A stretch of 64,000 nt of DNA from Laguncularia racemosa (taxonomy: Eukaryota > Streptophyta > Magnoliopsida > Myrtales > Combretaceae). The stretch spans positions 9,703,559 to 9,767,558 of the forward strand of contig JBBMOL010000008.1 of NCBI GenBank assembly GCA_037954665.1, in the 5' to 3' direction. The number at the start of each line of letters is the position of its first letter. The first letter of the stretch is position 1. This document shows positions 1 through 10,249 of the stretch, in pieces. Made by a program: the position numbers and the translations under genes. The notes below the pieces were generated by a model that was given only the letters and a program-made list of their open reading frames with translations, did no database searches and was not told the DNA's origin.

Positions 1-1
1 A

Positions 2-3000
2 TTTTCGATATGCAAGTATCAGGATGAGGTCTGCTACGACATCATCGATATAGATGCCTGCCACTTGCTATTCGGACGACCTTGGCAGTTTGACGTAGAT
101 GCCCAACATGCCGGGAAAGAAAACAAGTATAGATTGGAGAAAGGGGGCGTGAAGTATACGTTGCTGCCATTGACGAATAAGCGACCTAAGACCTAAAGGG
201 CAGAAGGAAAATCTTTTCTAACGATCACTCAGTCAGAAAAGGAAATGACCGAAGATATTAAAGAGTCCCATTTGATGCATACTCTTATGGTGAAGAATGC
301 GGGAGAGAACATGGATAATGTAGAGGCTCCGGAGGAAGTAAAAGGGGTATTAGAAGAGTTTAAAGAGGTAGTGCCGAAAGACTTACCAGAAGGGTTACCT
401 CCATTGCAAGACATCCAGCACCACATCGACTTGGTGCCTGGAGCTAACCTTCCAAACCTCCCTCACTATCGGATAAGCCCCAAAGAGACGGAGGTCCTAC
501 AAGAGAAAGTCCAGGAATTGCTAGACGAAGGATTCATCAGGGATAGTATGAGTCCATGTGCCGTCCCAGCGCTATTGACGCCTAAGAAGGATGGGAGTTG
601 GAGGATGTGTGTGGACAGCCGTGCGATCAACAAGATCACGATTGAGTATAAATTCCCAATTCCACGCATTGAAGATATGTTGGATAGGCTGAGTGGAGCG
701 GTAATCTTCTCAAAAGTGGATCTTAGAAGTGGGTATCATCAAATTCGGGTCAGACCTAGGGATGAGTGGAAGACCACTTTCAAGACAAAGGAAGGGTTGT
801 ACGAATGGTTGGTTATGCCATTCGGCCTCAACAATGCACCGAGTACCTTCATGCGCGTGATGAATCAGGTACTTAAACCATTCATAGGTCAGTTCGTAGT
901 TGTATACTTTGATGATATCCTGATATATAGCAAGACTAAGGATGAGCACCTAATGCATTTGAAGAGCGTATTGACTGTGCTGAAAGAAAATAAGCTCTAC
1001 GCCAATCTCAAGAAGTGCATATTCATGTCACCAAGGCTGTTGTTCTTAGGTTTTGTAGTGAGTGGTGAGGGTATCACAGTGGATGAGGATAAAGTGAGGG
1101 CCATTAGAGATTGGCCCACTCCCAAGACCATTACCGAGTTGAGAAGCTTTCTGGGGTTAGCAAGATTCTATAGGCATTTCATACGGCATTTTAGTACGGT
1201 TGCTGCCACATTGACTGAGTGCCTGAAGAAAGGGAAGTTTCATTGGGATGGGGAAGCTGAGTCGGGATTTGCGGAGCTCAAAGAGAGATTATGTAGTGCG
1301 CCAGTGTTGGCCTTATCGGACTTTGACAAACTATTCGAGGTCGACTGTGATGCCAGTGGCGTAGGTATTGGCACTGTGCTATCTCAAGAGAAGAAACCCG
1401 TAGCCTTCCATAGTGAGAAGCTCTGTGAAGCCAGGAGAAACTGGTCCACTTACGATAAAGAATTCTATTCTGTGGTCAGAGCTCTGAGGATATGGGAGCA
1501 CTACTTGGTGGGAAAAGAGTTTATCCTATACTCAGATTGTGTGGCCCTGAAACACCTGAGTAATCAGACCCGCATCTGCAAAGATATGAATGCTAGATGG
1601 ATACAGTTTCTGCAAAAATTTCCATTTCGCCTGATGCATAAATCCGAGGTCCAGAACAAGGTGGCAGACGCATTAAGTAGAAGGGCGGATTTGTTGGTCA
1701 CCATGAGAGCTGAAGTGGTAGGTTTTGAACAGCTGAAGGAATTGTATGAAGAGGATGTGGATTTCGGAGCTATATGGAGAAAATGTACCAATCAGGAACC
1801 CAATGACAGTTACTACATCCTGGAGGGTTACTTAATGAGGGGTAACCAACTTTGTATCCCCGAATCCTCCTTGAGGGAGAAATTGATTAGAGACCTACAT
1901 GGAGGGGGATTAGTCGGACATCTGGGGCGTGACAAGACACTAGCAGTAGTGGTTGCAAGATACCATTGGCCTCAGTTGAGAAGGGATGTAGGGCGAATCG
2001 TGTAACGATGTTACATCTGTCAAACATCCAAAGGACATTCTCAGAATACTGGGCTGTACACTCCACTACCAATACCTGAGAATATCTGGGATGACCTATC
2101 CATGGACTTCGTGTTAGGTTTGCCTCGTACCCCGACGAGGTGTTAACACTATTTTTGTGGTTGTAGACAAGTTCTCCAAGATGGCTCACTTCATTCCTTG
2201 CAGGAAGACGGCTGATCCACAAAGCGTTGCCAAGCTATTCTTTGAGGAAGTGGTTAGGTTGCACAGGGTTCCCAAGTCAATCACTTCTGATAGAGATACT
2301 CAGTTTCTTAACCATTTCTGAAGGACGCTATAGTACATGTTTAATTCTTCCCTCAATTTTAGCAGCACAGCCCACCCTCAAACCAATGGGCAGACAGAGG
2401 TGACTAACAAGACCCTTGGAAATTTGATATGAAGCATCCGTGGGGAGAAGCCGAAACAATGGGACTTGGCACTTTCTAAAGCCGAGTTCGCTTACAACAA
2501 TTCCATCCATAGAACTACTGGGAAATCGCCTTTTTCAGTGGTCTATACCAAGGCGCCTTCTCACTCCTTGGATTTAGCTTCTTTGCCCAAGGGTGTTGAA
2601 ACCAATGTTGCTGCTAAACACCTGGCGGAACAATACCACACGATAGCATCTGATGTGAAAGAGCAAATTGAGAGGGTTAATGAGCAGCATAAGAAAGTCG
2701 CAGACAAGCATCGGAGAAAGAAACTGTTCGAGGTGGAAGATCAAGTGATGGTGTTCTTAAGGAAGGAACGTTTTCCCATGGGCACGTATAGCAAGTGGCA
2801 ACCAAAGAAGTATGGGCCCTACAATATTGTCGCCAAGATCAATGACAATGCCTATGTGGTTGGGCTCCCGAAAAGCATGAAAATCTCAAAACCTTCAATG
2901 TAGCTGACTTGTCCCCATTCTATGCGGATGACGAACCCCTTTATCTAGAAGAGAACTCGGGGTCGAGTTCTTCATTGGTAGGAGAGAATGATGAGGACAT

Positions 3001-3019
3001 CGTAGCTGACAAGGGTTGA
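2..3019 (+). pseudogene. Ty3/gypsy chromovirus pol remnant (PR-RT-RNaseH-IN), 5' end outside window
   Basis: Frame 2 reads from the window edge through the C-terminal part of the aspartic protease region (HLLFGRPW), then reverse transcriptase (WRMCVDSRAINK, catalytic YFDDILIY near 905-935), RNase H (CDASGVGIG near 1346, then KEFYSVVRAL and the SD of LYSD), the integrase HHCC finger (about 1890-2040) and the DDE core (SMDF near 2101, SDRDTQF near 2287, NGQTEVTNK near 2390). Stops interrupt it at 194-196, 2003-2005, 2319-2321, 2331-2333 and 2430-2432. The frame shifts near 2125-2139 and again near 2884-2890. The last frame ends with TGA at 3017-3019. No chromodomain follows the integrase, and the tail (FNVADLSPFY) resembles CRM/Reina-type elements as I remember them. 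The open segments are 245-2005 and 2466-2903. Clearly non-functional; clade assignment is tentative. Confidence 0.93.
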
Positions 3020-3066
3020 TACGGGTGTGTCTATTACAAGCAGGGTCGTGTATGATGTTAGGGAAC

Positions 3067-3367
3067 TTCCCGAAACACACACGACTGCATGCACGACCAG
3101 AAGGCACGGCCGTGTGATATACCAGGATGATTCCCAGAAACATACACGGCCAAAAGGCACGACCGTGTGATATACCAGGATGACTCCCAGAAACGTACAC
3201 GGCCTCTTATACCGCCAGGGGACACGGCCGCGTGTTCTATCAGGATCTCACCCAGAAACATGTACGGTCTCCATACACGGCCAGGGGACACGGCCGTGTA
3301 TTATGTCAGAAATATGCCCAGAAGCTTACACGGCCGGAATGCACGGCCGTGTACATTCCAGATGACG
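3067..3367 (+). repeat. Degenerate tandem repeat (about 53-65 bp units) with CACGGCCGTG palindromes in LTR U3
   Basis: About five imperfect units start near 3067, 3131, 3184, 3249 and 3314. Each opens with a variant of CCCAGAAAC, continues with ACACGGCC, then a CACGGCCGTG-like palindrome, then GTGATATACCAGGATGA or a variant. The block is much richer in GC and CpG than its flanks. It lies upstream of the LTR TATA box, where enhancer repeats of LTR elements usually occur. A regulatory role is inference. Confidence 0.85.
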
Positions 3368-3436
3368 GACGTATACACTTATATTTATTTCCACGTGTAC
3401 ATATTTATTTCCCTTTTTACATGTTTACCTGAGGAA

Positions 3437-3444
3437 TATAAATA
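3437..3444 (+). promoter_or_regulatory. TATA box of the LTR promoter
   Basis: TATAAATA follows the U3 tandem repeats and lies about 110 bp upstream of an AATAAA at 3551, the usual U3/R arrangement of a plant LTR. Confidence 0.6.
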
Positions 3445-3640
3445 GATATTAGGTCATTTTAGGGTTAACCATTATTCAATATTCAATACACACTTCTTAG
3501 AGACAAGTCTCTCTGTGTTTTCGATTGTGCGCAATTGAAATTTATCGAAGAATAAACTCAGATTCATCTTTGTTTATTCTAAAGTTCCAATCCTAGAATT
3601 GGTCTCGGGTTTACGCTTTCCTCGCTGCGTCTGCTACTCA

Positions 3641-4470
3641 CCAGAAAGTAAAAATCAGAATGGAGAAGAAAGAAAGTGACCAAGCATCGACGTTCATGAT
3701 GATGCTCATGATAGAAAGAAAATGGAGGAAAGGATTAGCTAACAAAGCTTGCAAAATGAGCTTTCGGTCACCCTCTTCCCAAGCCAACTTCAATTGCTCC
3801 TTTGCCATCTTGCCAAAGTTTGAATAGAAAACATGGAAGTAGAGTTGCAATAGAAATTAAAGCAAGAAATAAATAACAGTCAAATCAAGATCGAGAAATG
3901 CGAGTTCATCACCTTAATTGTCACCAAGGATGTAGAAGACTAGAGATAAGAATGAAACCAAACAACTCACTAAGTAGGTATCGAAGATCTGAAGAGGATG
4001 AAGGAACTGTTGTTGGGGAAAGGCGACTGTGTTTTCGCTTGAATAGAAATTAGAGTGCTCTATTCCTTTTTCGAAAATGGGGATGGTCGGATCAAGAAGA
4101 AAAGGAAAAGAATTTAGAGAAGAGGAAGAAGGGAAAGAGGGAAGAGAAAGAAGTAACACAGTAGTTGATGAAGATTCTGGAGATGAAACAAATATTTTCA
4201 TTTCATTTCTCCTTTTTTTTTTTTGGAAAATGAGAAGATGAGAGAGAGGAGAGAGGAGAGATGAGTGAAGAGAATTACAAATTAGAGAGGAAGAGATTGA
4301 GCCTAGAGGGAGAGAGAGAGATTGCGATAGAGCATAGAAAGAGGGAGAGATGGAGATTGATTGATTGATTGGATCTTGAGTGAGATTGTATGGTACTTGG
4401 GCAGATTTTTCAGCTAGATTTAGGAGATTTCTTAGATTCGAAATAGAGAGCATGAAAGAGAGAGAGTGAC
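3641..4470 (-). other. Possible 5' part of a truncated gene on the minus strand (weak)
   Basis: Read on the minus strand, 4470 to about 4200 is a CT-rich leader like plant 5' UTRs. It is followed by an open frame of 179 codons (4453-3914) of low-complexity Ser/Leu/Phe composition, and a second frame at 3850-3638 with a more ordinary stretch (KEQLKLAWEEGDRK). The open frame runs into the end of the LTR at 3640. I recognise no family. It could be a gene cut by the retroelement or non-coding pyrimidine-rich DNA. Confidence 0.25.
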
Positions 4471-7149
4471 GACCTAGTTAGAAACAAGGAAAGCAGGTTC
4501 TCTAATAGATAAGAAACCTAATGTGCAATGGCTTTTATTTGGTGTTGCACGTGATTTACAATGTAAACTGAGTTTCCACCTTTAGTTAATATATTATTAC
4601 TTCAGTCAAAAACTAATTTGGTGGGGATAAAAAAAGAATAAAAAGGGAAAAGAAAGGTAAAATAAAAAAAATAATAATAAAAGGAATCAAAAGTGGAGCT
4701 TACTATTTGCGTATTTCAATACATAGGCATTTGTTAAATTAGTTATATTCATGTTATTATCCCAACTTTCATGAATTATGTTTCAATTATTTTTCACAAT
4801 ACTATTTAATAACCCTTAAAATCTAATTGAATCCACTCTTTATTGGTTGCTTAATTAGATCTTTATCCTATATATATATTAGTGATTAAGATTGTAAAAG
4901 TTGGATAATAAGATTTTTTTAACAACAAGTATTATATCTCGCTTAAGAATTATCTCTAATAGTATGTTATATAATATATTTATCTCATGAATTTGTAAAG
5001 CTATAATTGTTCAATTATTAAATTTTGTAAATAGCACTTTTAGTTTTACTATATTTCTCCTATTAAGAATTTGTTATATTGTAATTTCATTTATAAAAAC
5101 AATGCTGGCAACAGACTTTTTAGGTTCTATATGTTTATTAAATATTGTTCCATTGGGTTTTAAATCTCCCTTTATAACTATATGCGTTAATTCCCAATTA
5201 TCGATGGTTTGATTATTGCTATCACTATCGATTTTTGTCTTTTGTATTATTATTATCATCATTATATAATAGTTAGTATAGTCACCATTAACATATATAA
5301 ATTAAAATTTTAAACTTTATATATATATATATATATATATATACACGTGCACACACACATATATATATTACGTGTTGTAATTAGAATAGCATCTAATAAG
5401 TTATCATAAGGGTTTAGGAAATCCATAAATACAATTTCATATAGTAAGATATGATTCCCTATTAGCCTCTAAACATATTTTTTATACTATCTTCCAATGA
5501 AATTTTATTATGATTTAATTATAATTTATTAAATTAAAAAGTTTTGTTTTGTAATTCTGTTACCCAATGGTACTTTAATATATAACTTCCCCTAGAATTT
5601 AATATTTCGCAATCAATAATTGTATTATATAAATAACTCGTTGTGTATAGTGATCATTTCTAGTTACTATTTAAGTCTTTCATTACGCTTATACAATTCC
5701 ACTGTATTTTTCCATATCAATACTATATTATTATTATTGTTATTATTTTTTTATATATGAAAGAAAATGCAAATATATTCATATTTTATGGCAAATCTTT
5801 GCTCATATTTAATAATTTAAAGGTGTCTAGATGATCTATTGTAAGTTTATCCCTCAACGATTTTATTTTGTATCGTAAAGCTATTTTATTTTCTTATCTT
5901 AGAGTCCTGTTTAACGATAACTAATGTATTTTAGGTATATATGTGACATAGCATACCATTTTGATTGTCATATATGTGTCAAAAGGGTCGTTATGCTTAA
6001 TTGGATTCATATTGGTTGTTACTTTTTTAGGTACTACCATAAATTTCTATTTATCACATAATAATATTGAAAAAAATAACAATTAAATACTTCAAATTGA
6101 ATTCCCCTTTTGAGAGGTGAATTATATAAATAAGTAATCTTGACTTTCTTTGAAAGATTTAAATATTTATGATTGTTGTTAAAAATATAAAGGATGAAGA
6201 TGATAATACATAAATAAGTTTTGGTAGTTACTATCATTATATATTATATAGTTTATTGACATTTTATAAAAAAATAAGTTCAAAAGAAGTTTTGATAACA
6301 ATTTGAAGCATGGTTATCATTTTGAAATTGACATTACTATATAATTTCTTAAAAATACTTGGTGAAAAATTTGGGATTTCACAATAGAAGTTGGACGATT
6401 TTGTAGATGAATACCGTCGAGCCAATGCAAAAAAAAAAAAAAAAAAAACACCACCCTGACAACATTACGATTAGAAGGGCCAGAAATTTGAATTTTACTG
6501 TCCTGCCGATGCTTCCATGAACCGGCTTGCCAATGCTCTTTGTCACTATCCTGATGCCGGCTTTTGAACCGGTCGGCCAGTCCCATAAGGGACCATCCAG
6601 CCAGTCTTCCTTTCCTCATGCGTGTGTGCGTCTCCGCCTTTATATAATTATATTTATATATATAAATATATTGCATATAGGCATGTACACTTATATCGTG
6701 TTATAATTAGGAGAAACCAACCTTTTATTTCCATTAAAATCAAAATTTTCCATTTATGCACATATGTAAATATACTTACAATTACACTAGATAACATATA
6801 TATATATATATGGTAACCCTCTTGTGTGCATGCATACATATGTATGTAATTTATATTATAAATGGATCTATGAATATGCTTATACGCAATGTACATATAT
6901 TTCCAAAACTAAATCTCTTCCCATAAGTTAGCTAGAATACATATGCATCTACCAGACAAGTTATAATTATAAACCAAAAATTGTGGGCATATATGTATAT
7001 ACATTTATCCAATTGGTTGAGTTATGTTATGCCTCGATGCAACAATATAAATATGCCTAGATATATATAGAGAGAGAGAGAGATTAGATAATAAACATGG
7101 GTATATTAATAATAGAAAGGCATGTGTTCTTATCTTTATGAATTTGGAG
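4471..7149. other. AT-rich intergenic DNA, no gene seen
   Basis: The stretch is very AT-rich with short microsatellites: (AT)n at about 5318-5343, (AT)n near 6798-6811 and (GA)n near 7070-7083. All open frames are short and of simple composition. The one departure is a GC-richer islet at about 6455-6640 beside a pure poly-A run, listed separately. Confidence 0.7.
6429..6640. other. Poly-A run (about 20 A) followed by a GC-richer islet
   Basis: A run of about 20 A at 6429-6448 is followed by roughly 180 bp of near-balanced composition holding repeated GGCCAG/CCGGC words and the near-palindrome CCGGCTTTTGAACCGG. Flanking DNA is far more AT-rich. Possible sources are an old retroposed sequence or an unannotated exon read on the minus strand. 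No family recognised. Confidence 0.4.
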
Positions 7150-7900
7150 GTCTTAATGAATGGAGAATTGAAAGAGGAGCTAATTGGGGTGAGTCATTGG
7201 AAAATGATGAAGGGGTGAGATGTATGGTTACCTTATTGTGTTGGTGAGTGTGAATACTTGGCAGTTTGTTGGGCTTCTTTTGTTTTGTTCTTGTGGTGTT
7301 TGGCTTGAATGTATGAATGATTGAATGCTTATGTGGTTGACGATGTGTTTTGTAAAGTAAACTTAAAACTCTTGTCTTGAATGTGGATAAGCTTGTGATT
7401 ATATTATTTAATCACTTAAAATCAACTAACTAAAGATTACGATTTAATTAAAACTAGAGATGCATTGCACAAGATATTAGCGAAACTTGGGGATTATTGC
7501 GCCTTTGATGAAACCCATTTAAGGGTATCACCTATCCTTGAGAATTTGAGTGCTTAGTGTGCATTTAAGGCACCTAGAGCTTAAAATTTAAAAGACTTAA
7601 GATAATTAACTAAGTGAGAAAATGGGAATTAAATAAGATGAGATACTTGGGTACTAATGGTTATGAGAATCCTCAACTTAAGGTCAATTAAGGCATTAAA
7701 TCCTGAACTTCACACTAACTACTAAAAGACCGTGTGTAATGTTTCATTACATATGATTATTCATGCATAGTATATAGATGAAAATTTGTTTGCTATTGCT
7801 TGTACGTGTATAGTATTGAGAGTATTACATTCCCATCTCACTAAACTATGGTTACTCACTTCCTTCTAGACTTTTTGATGCAAATCGAAACTACAAAAAC
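7150..7900 (+). repeat. Fragment of a long Tekay/Del-type LTR
   Basis: This stretch is collinear with the minus strand of 17990-18900, inside the LTR of the gypsy element described below. Shared words in the same order include AGAATCCTCAAC, TTAAGATAATTAA, ATGCATTGCA and TATTGAGAGTATTA. It is diverged and I could not find both ends, so it is an LTR fragment or the core of an old solo LTR, in the orientation opposite to the second copy. Confidence 0.75.
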
Positions 7901-8315
7901 CTCCCTCATAAGATAATCACGAAAATAAGTACTATCAACACTTGAAAAGAGAAAAGGGAAGGAGCAAGGATGAGAGTGATAGATAGAACCTTTTAAAGAC
8001 TTTGGACAAATATATTTTTTATACTATGTATTTGGCTATTCATTTTGTCTAGGCCTATTGTATAGCAAGACCTTGTCATGTGTTGATTTGGTTTGATGAA
8101 AAGCTTAATTACCTTCATTTATGTGTTGTGATTTTTGATTGAAATCTATCATGTGATGGGATGATGGTGCATTGATTTGAACTTTCTAATATTATATCCA
8201 ATTTAGCTTCACAATCAACTTATCTAAAGCTTAAGTCTAGTGTATGTATTTTTACGATTATTATTTATTACTTTCTTATTTACATTGTAAGATGTTTGGC
8301 TAAACACATTACTTA

Positions 8316-8728
8316 CTGCATGTTTACTTGGGGGAATGACTATTCCATTCCTCCCTATTTTATATGATATTGCTATTATAGTGTTCAATTTATCGAATAG
8401 CCATTTCCAATGAATTACTATTATCTAAAATATTGAATAGCAATTTATAAGTTATCCATGTCCTTAACTTATGAACTGTTATTCAATGTCTCATTTATCA
8501 TTTTTGTTATAAATACCCTATCATCATAAATCATGTTAAAATTATAAAAAGTGGAGAATAGTAGAGATTTTAGGGGCATAACAAATAATTTATTTTTTTA
8601 TTTCTATTTTATTTATTATTTATTTTTATGCCAACTAAATAAAATAATTGACATGCACAAATCTATTTAATTGCTATTGAATTACAATTCAATCCTCCTT
8701 TATTCCATTTAGTGAAGTGAATAGGACA
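8316..8728. mobile_element. Small TIR element (MITE-like), TTA target duplication
   Basis: The sequence opens CTGCATGTTTACTT and its other end, reversed, reads TGTCCTATTCACTT. Both ends are flanked by TTA (8313-8315 and 8729-8731). It is about 413 bp, AT-rich and has no coding capacity. Its right arm shares AAATGGAATAAA and GAATTGTAATTC with the element at 63146-63575, so the two probably belong to one family. TTA/TAA duplications are typical of PIF/Harbinger-derived MITEs; the class is inferred from that. Confidence 0.55.
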
Positions 8729-8731
8729 TTA

Positions 8732-9448
8732 ATTAATTAAGGTTAAGAGGATGGCCCATGGATTTAGACTCTTAGTAGGGATAGACACAGTTTAGTTTAG
8801 AACAATTTGCCCCTCTAATTGAACTGAACTGTATATTACAGTTGTTTTTTTTTTTTAATCAAACCTAACCATATAATTCAATTCGTAAATTTTGTGAACC
8901 TAAAAGAAAATAGTTCGGTCCACGGTTTGAATCATTTTTACACATGTTATTAATTTTTTATATATAAATTAATAGATCATGAAAAATTATACTTAACAAG
9001 AAAAATTATATTTAACATAAATAAAAATTTAATTTATTATCATTTTTTCTATATTACTTATCATCTTCAATATCCATTTGATATATTTAAAGAGATTTTA
9101 TTATCTCTTTTTAGGTCATTTTGGTTTTTATATCAGTCATTAAATAATAATATAAAATAAAAAAGTAGTGAATTATTCAATGAAAAGCAAATAAAAGGGG
9201 AAATTTAATAAGTGGCATGATTTTTTTTTATCATACATTCTTTAGATCTTTACTGCAATTTTCGATTTGAAATAATTTGGTTTAATTTGTAATTTTTTCA
9301 AACTTAAAAGAAAATGTGGTTTAGTTTACAGCTTTTTTATACTTAAAAAGACGGTTTAAACCTAATTTACGATTTAATTTAATTTGATTCACGATTTGAT
9401 TGATTATTTTTTTTTTCAATCCTAACTTGGAGATTTCCAATATCTAGC
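8732..9448. other. AT-rich intergenic DNA, nothing recognised
   Basis: Long A/T runs and short repeated words around GGTTTAATTTG and ACGATTTG are seen, but no open frame of note and no clear element boundaries. Confidence 0.6.
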
Positions 9449-9509
9449 GAGTGTTAAATTTAGCACCATAGCTAACTAATCTAAAATTTAAAGCTATTAC
9501 TAACACTCC
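9449..9509. repeat. Imperfect inverted repeat (hairpin) of about 60 bp
   Basis: The left arm begins GAGTGTTA and the right arm, reversed, begins GGAGTGTTAGTAATAGCTTT. The arms flank a short loop rich in CTAACTAATC. This fits a deleted MITE or the fold-back end of a larger element. The following 190 bp are C/A-rich with CACCAC triplets. Confidence 0.45.
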
Positions 9510-10226
9510 TTGCAAACACCACCCCACCAAAACCGGCTCATTGAACCTACTACTATCACCACCACAAACCCTCGTCACCACAACAACACGCATGGCTGCA
9601 CAAACACCATCACCACCGGTTGTCCGGTACACCTGCATGAACTTTGCCCCTATTATCTAGTCCCCGAACTCCTCTTCTCGAAATTGATAGGACAATGATC
9701 TGCCACGAAAGTGCAATATTAAAACTCCAATCTATCTAAGCTAGAACCAATACCCAGCAGCCGCAATAATGAGACTCAAATTATTAATATTAAGCTTTTG
9801 CTCTTCCAAGTTTCTTTGCATTACCACTATAAATTATTTAATAATTACTTGTTCAAAGGGTTAGTAAAAAGCAGGCGACAAAATGGTAGAACCCACCCGA
9901 TTGCTTAGCCTATATGAAGTTGGCAAGTCATAGAAGAAAAAGACAACATAAAAGACTGCCCTGAAAGCTATCTGTTATAATGATTTTAATTTCTGAAGTA
10001 TTCTTGATTGATATTGACCTATTCAACTGATGAAACCTGATATACTAATTCGTATCCAGGGCAGCGGGAAAACGAATTTAATATATTATATAGCATGGTC
10101 ATAAACCAAATTAAACCACTACTTGTATTTGGTGGTATAACAATTCTAATTAAATGGACAAACCTTTCATTTATTTATTATTTATTAAAGCTGTTGGTAC
10201 TGAGAGGGAGAAGAATTAAAAGAAAC
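9510..10226. other. Upstream region of the receptor-kinase gene
   Basis: A C/A-rich block (9510-9700) leads into AT-rich DNA up to the kinase gene. It presumably contains the promoter and the start of the 5' UTR, but I see no unambiguous TATA box with a matching start site. Confidence 0.4.
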
Positions 10227-10238
10227 ATGAGCATTTGA
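10227..10238 (+). promoter_or_regulatory. Very short upstream ORF (Met-Ser-Ile-stop)
   Basis: ATG AGC ATT TGA lies 12 nt before the ATG at 10250. If the leader contains it, ribosomes would meet this minimal uORF first. No conservation data are available. Confidence 0.35.
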
Positions 10239-10249
10239 TTTTTCTCGGG

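Larger units (their letters stand above)
2989..3640 (+). repeat. 3' LTR of the gypsy element
   Basis: The purine tract ggtaggagagaa sits directly before TGATGAGGACAT at 2989, and the segment ends ..CTACTCA at 3640, so it has TG..CA ends and is about 652 bp. It contains a TATA box (3437-3444), an AATAAA (3551-3556) and a U5-like tail. With this start, the last 31 nt of pol lie inside the LTR, as known for CRM-type elements. A start at 3017 (TGATACGGG) is the alternative. The 5' LTR is outside the window, so the ends cannot be confirmed by comparison. Confidence 0.75.

Noticed and set aside
3067..3367. Regularly spaced repeats that might suggest a CRISPR array
   Set aside because: Units are imperfect, the spacer-like parts are themselves similar, and the block lies in a plant LTR. 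It is a tandem repeat.
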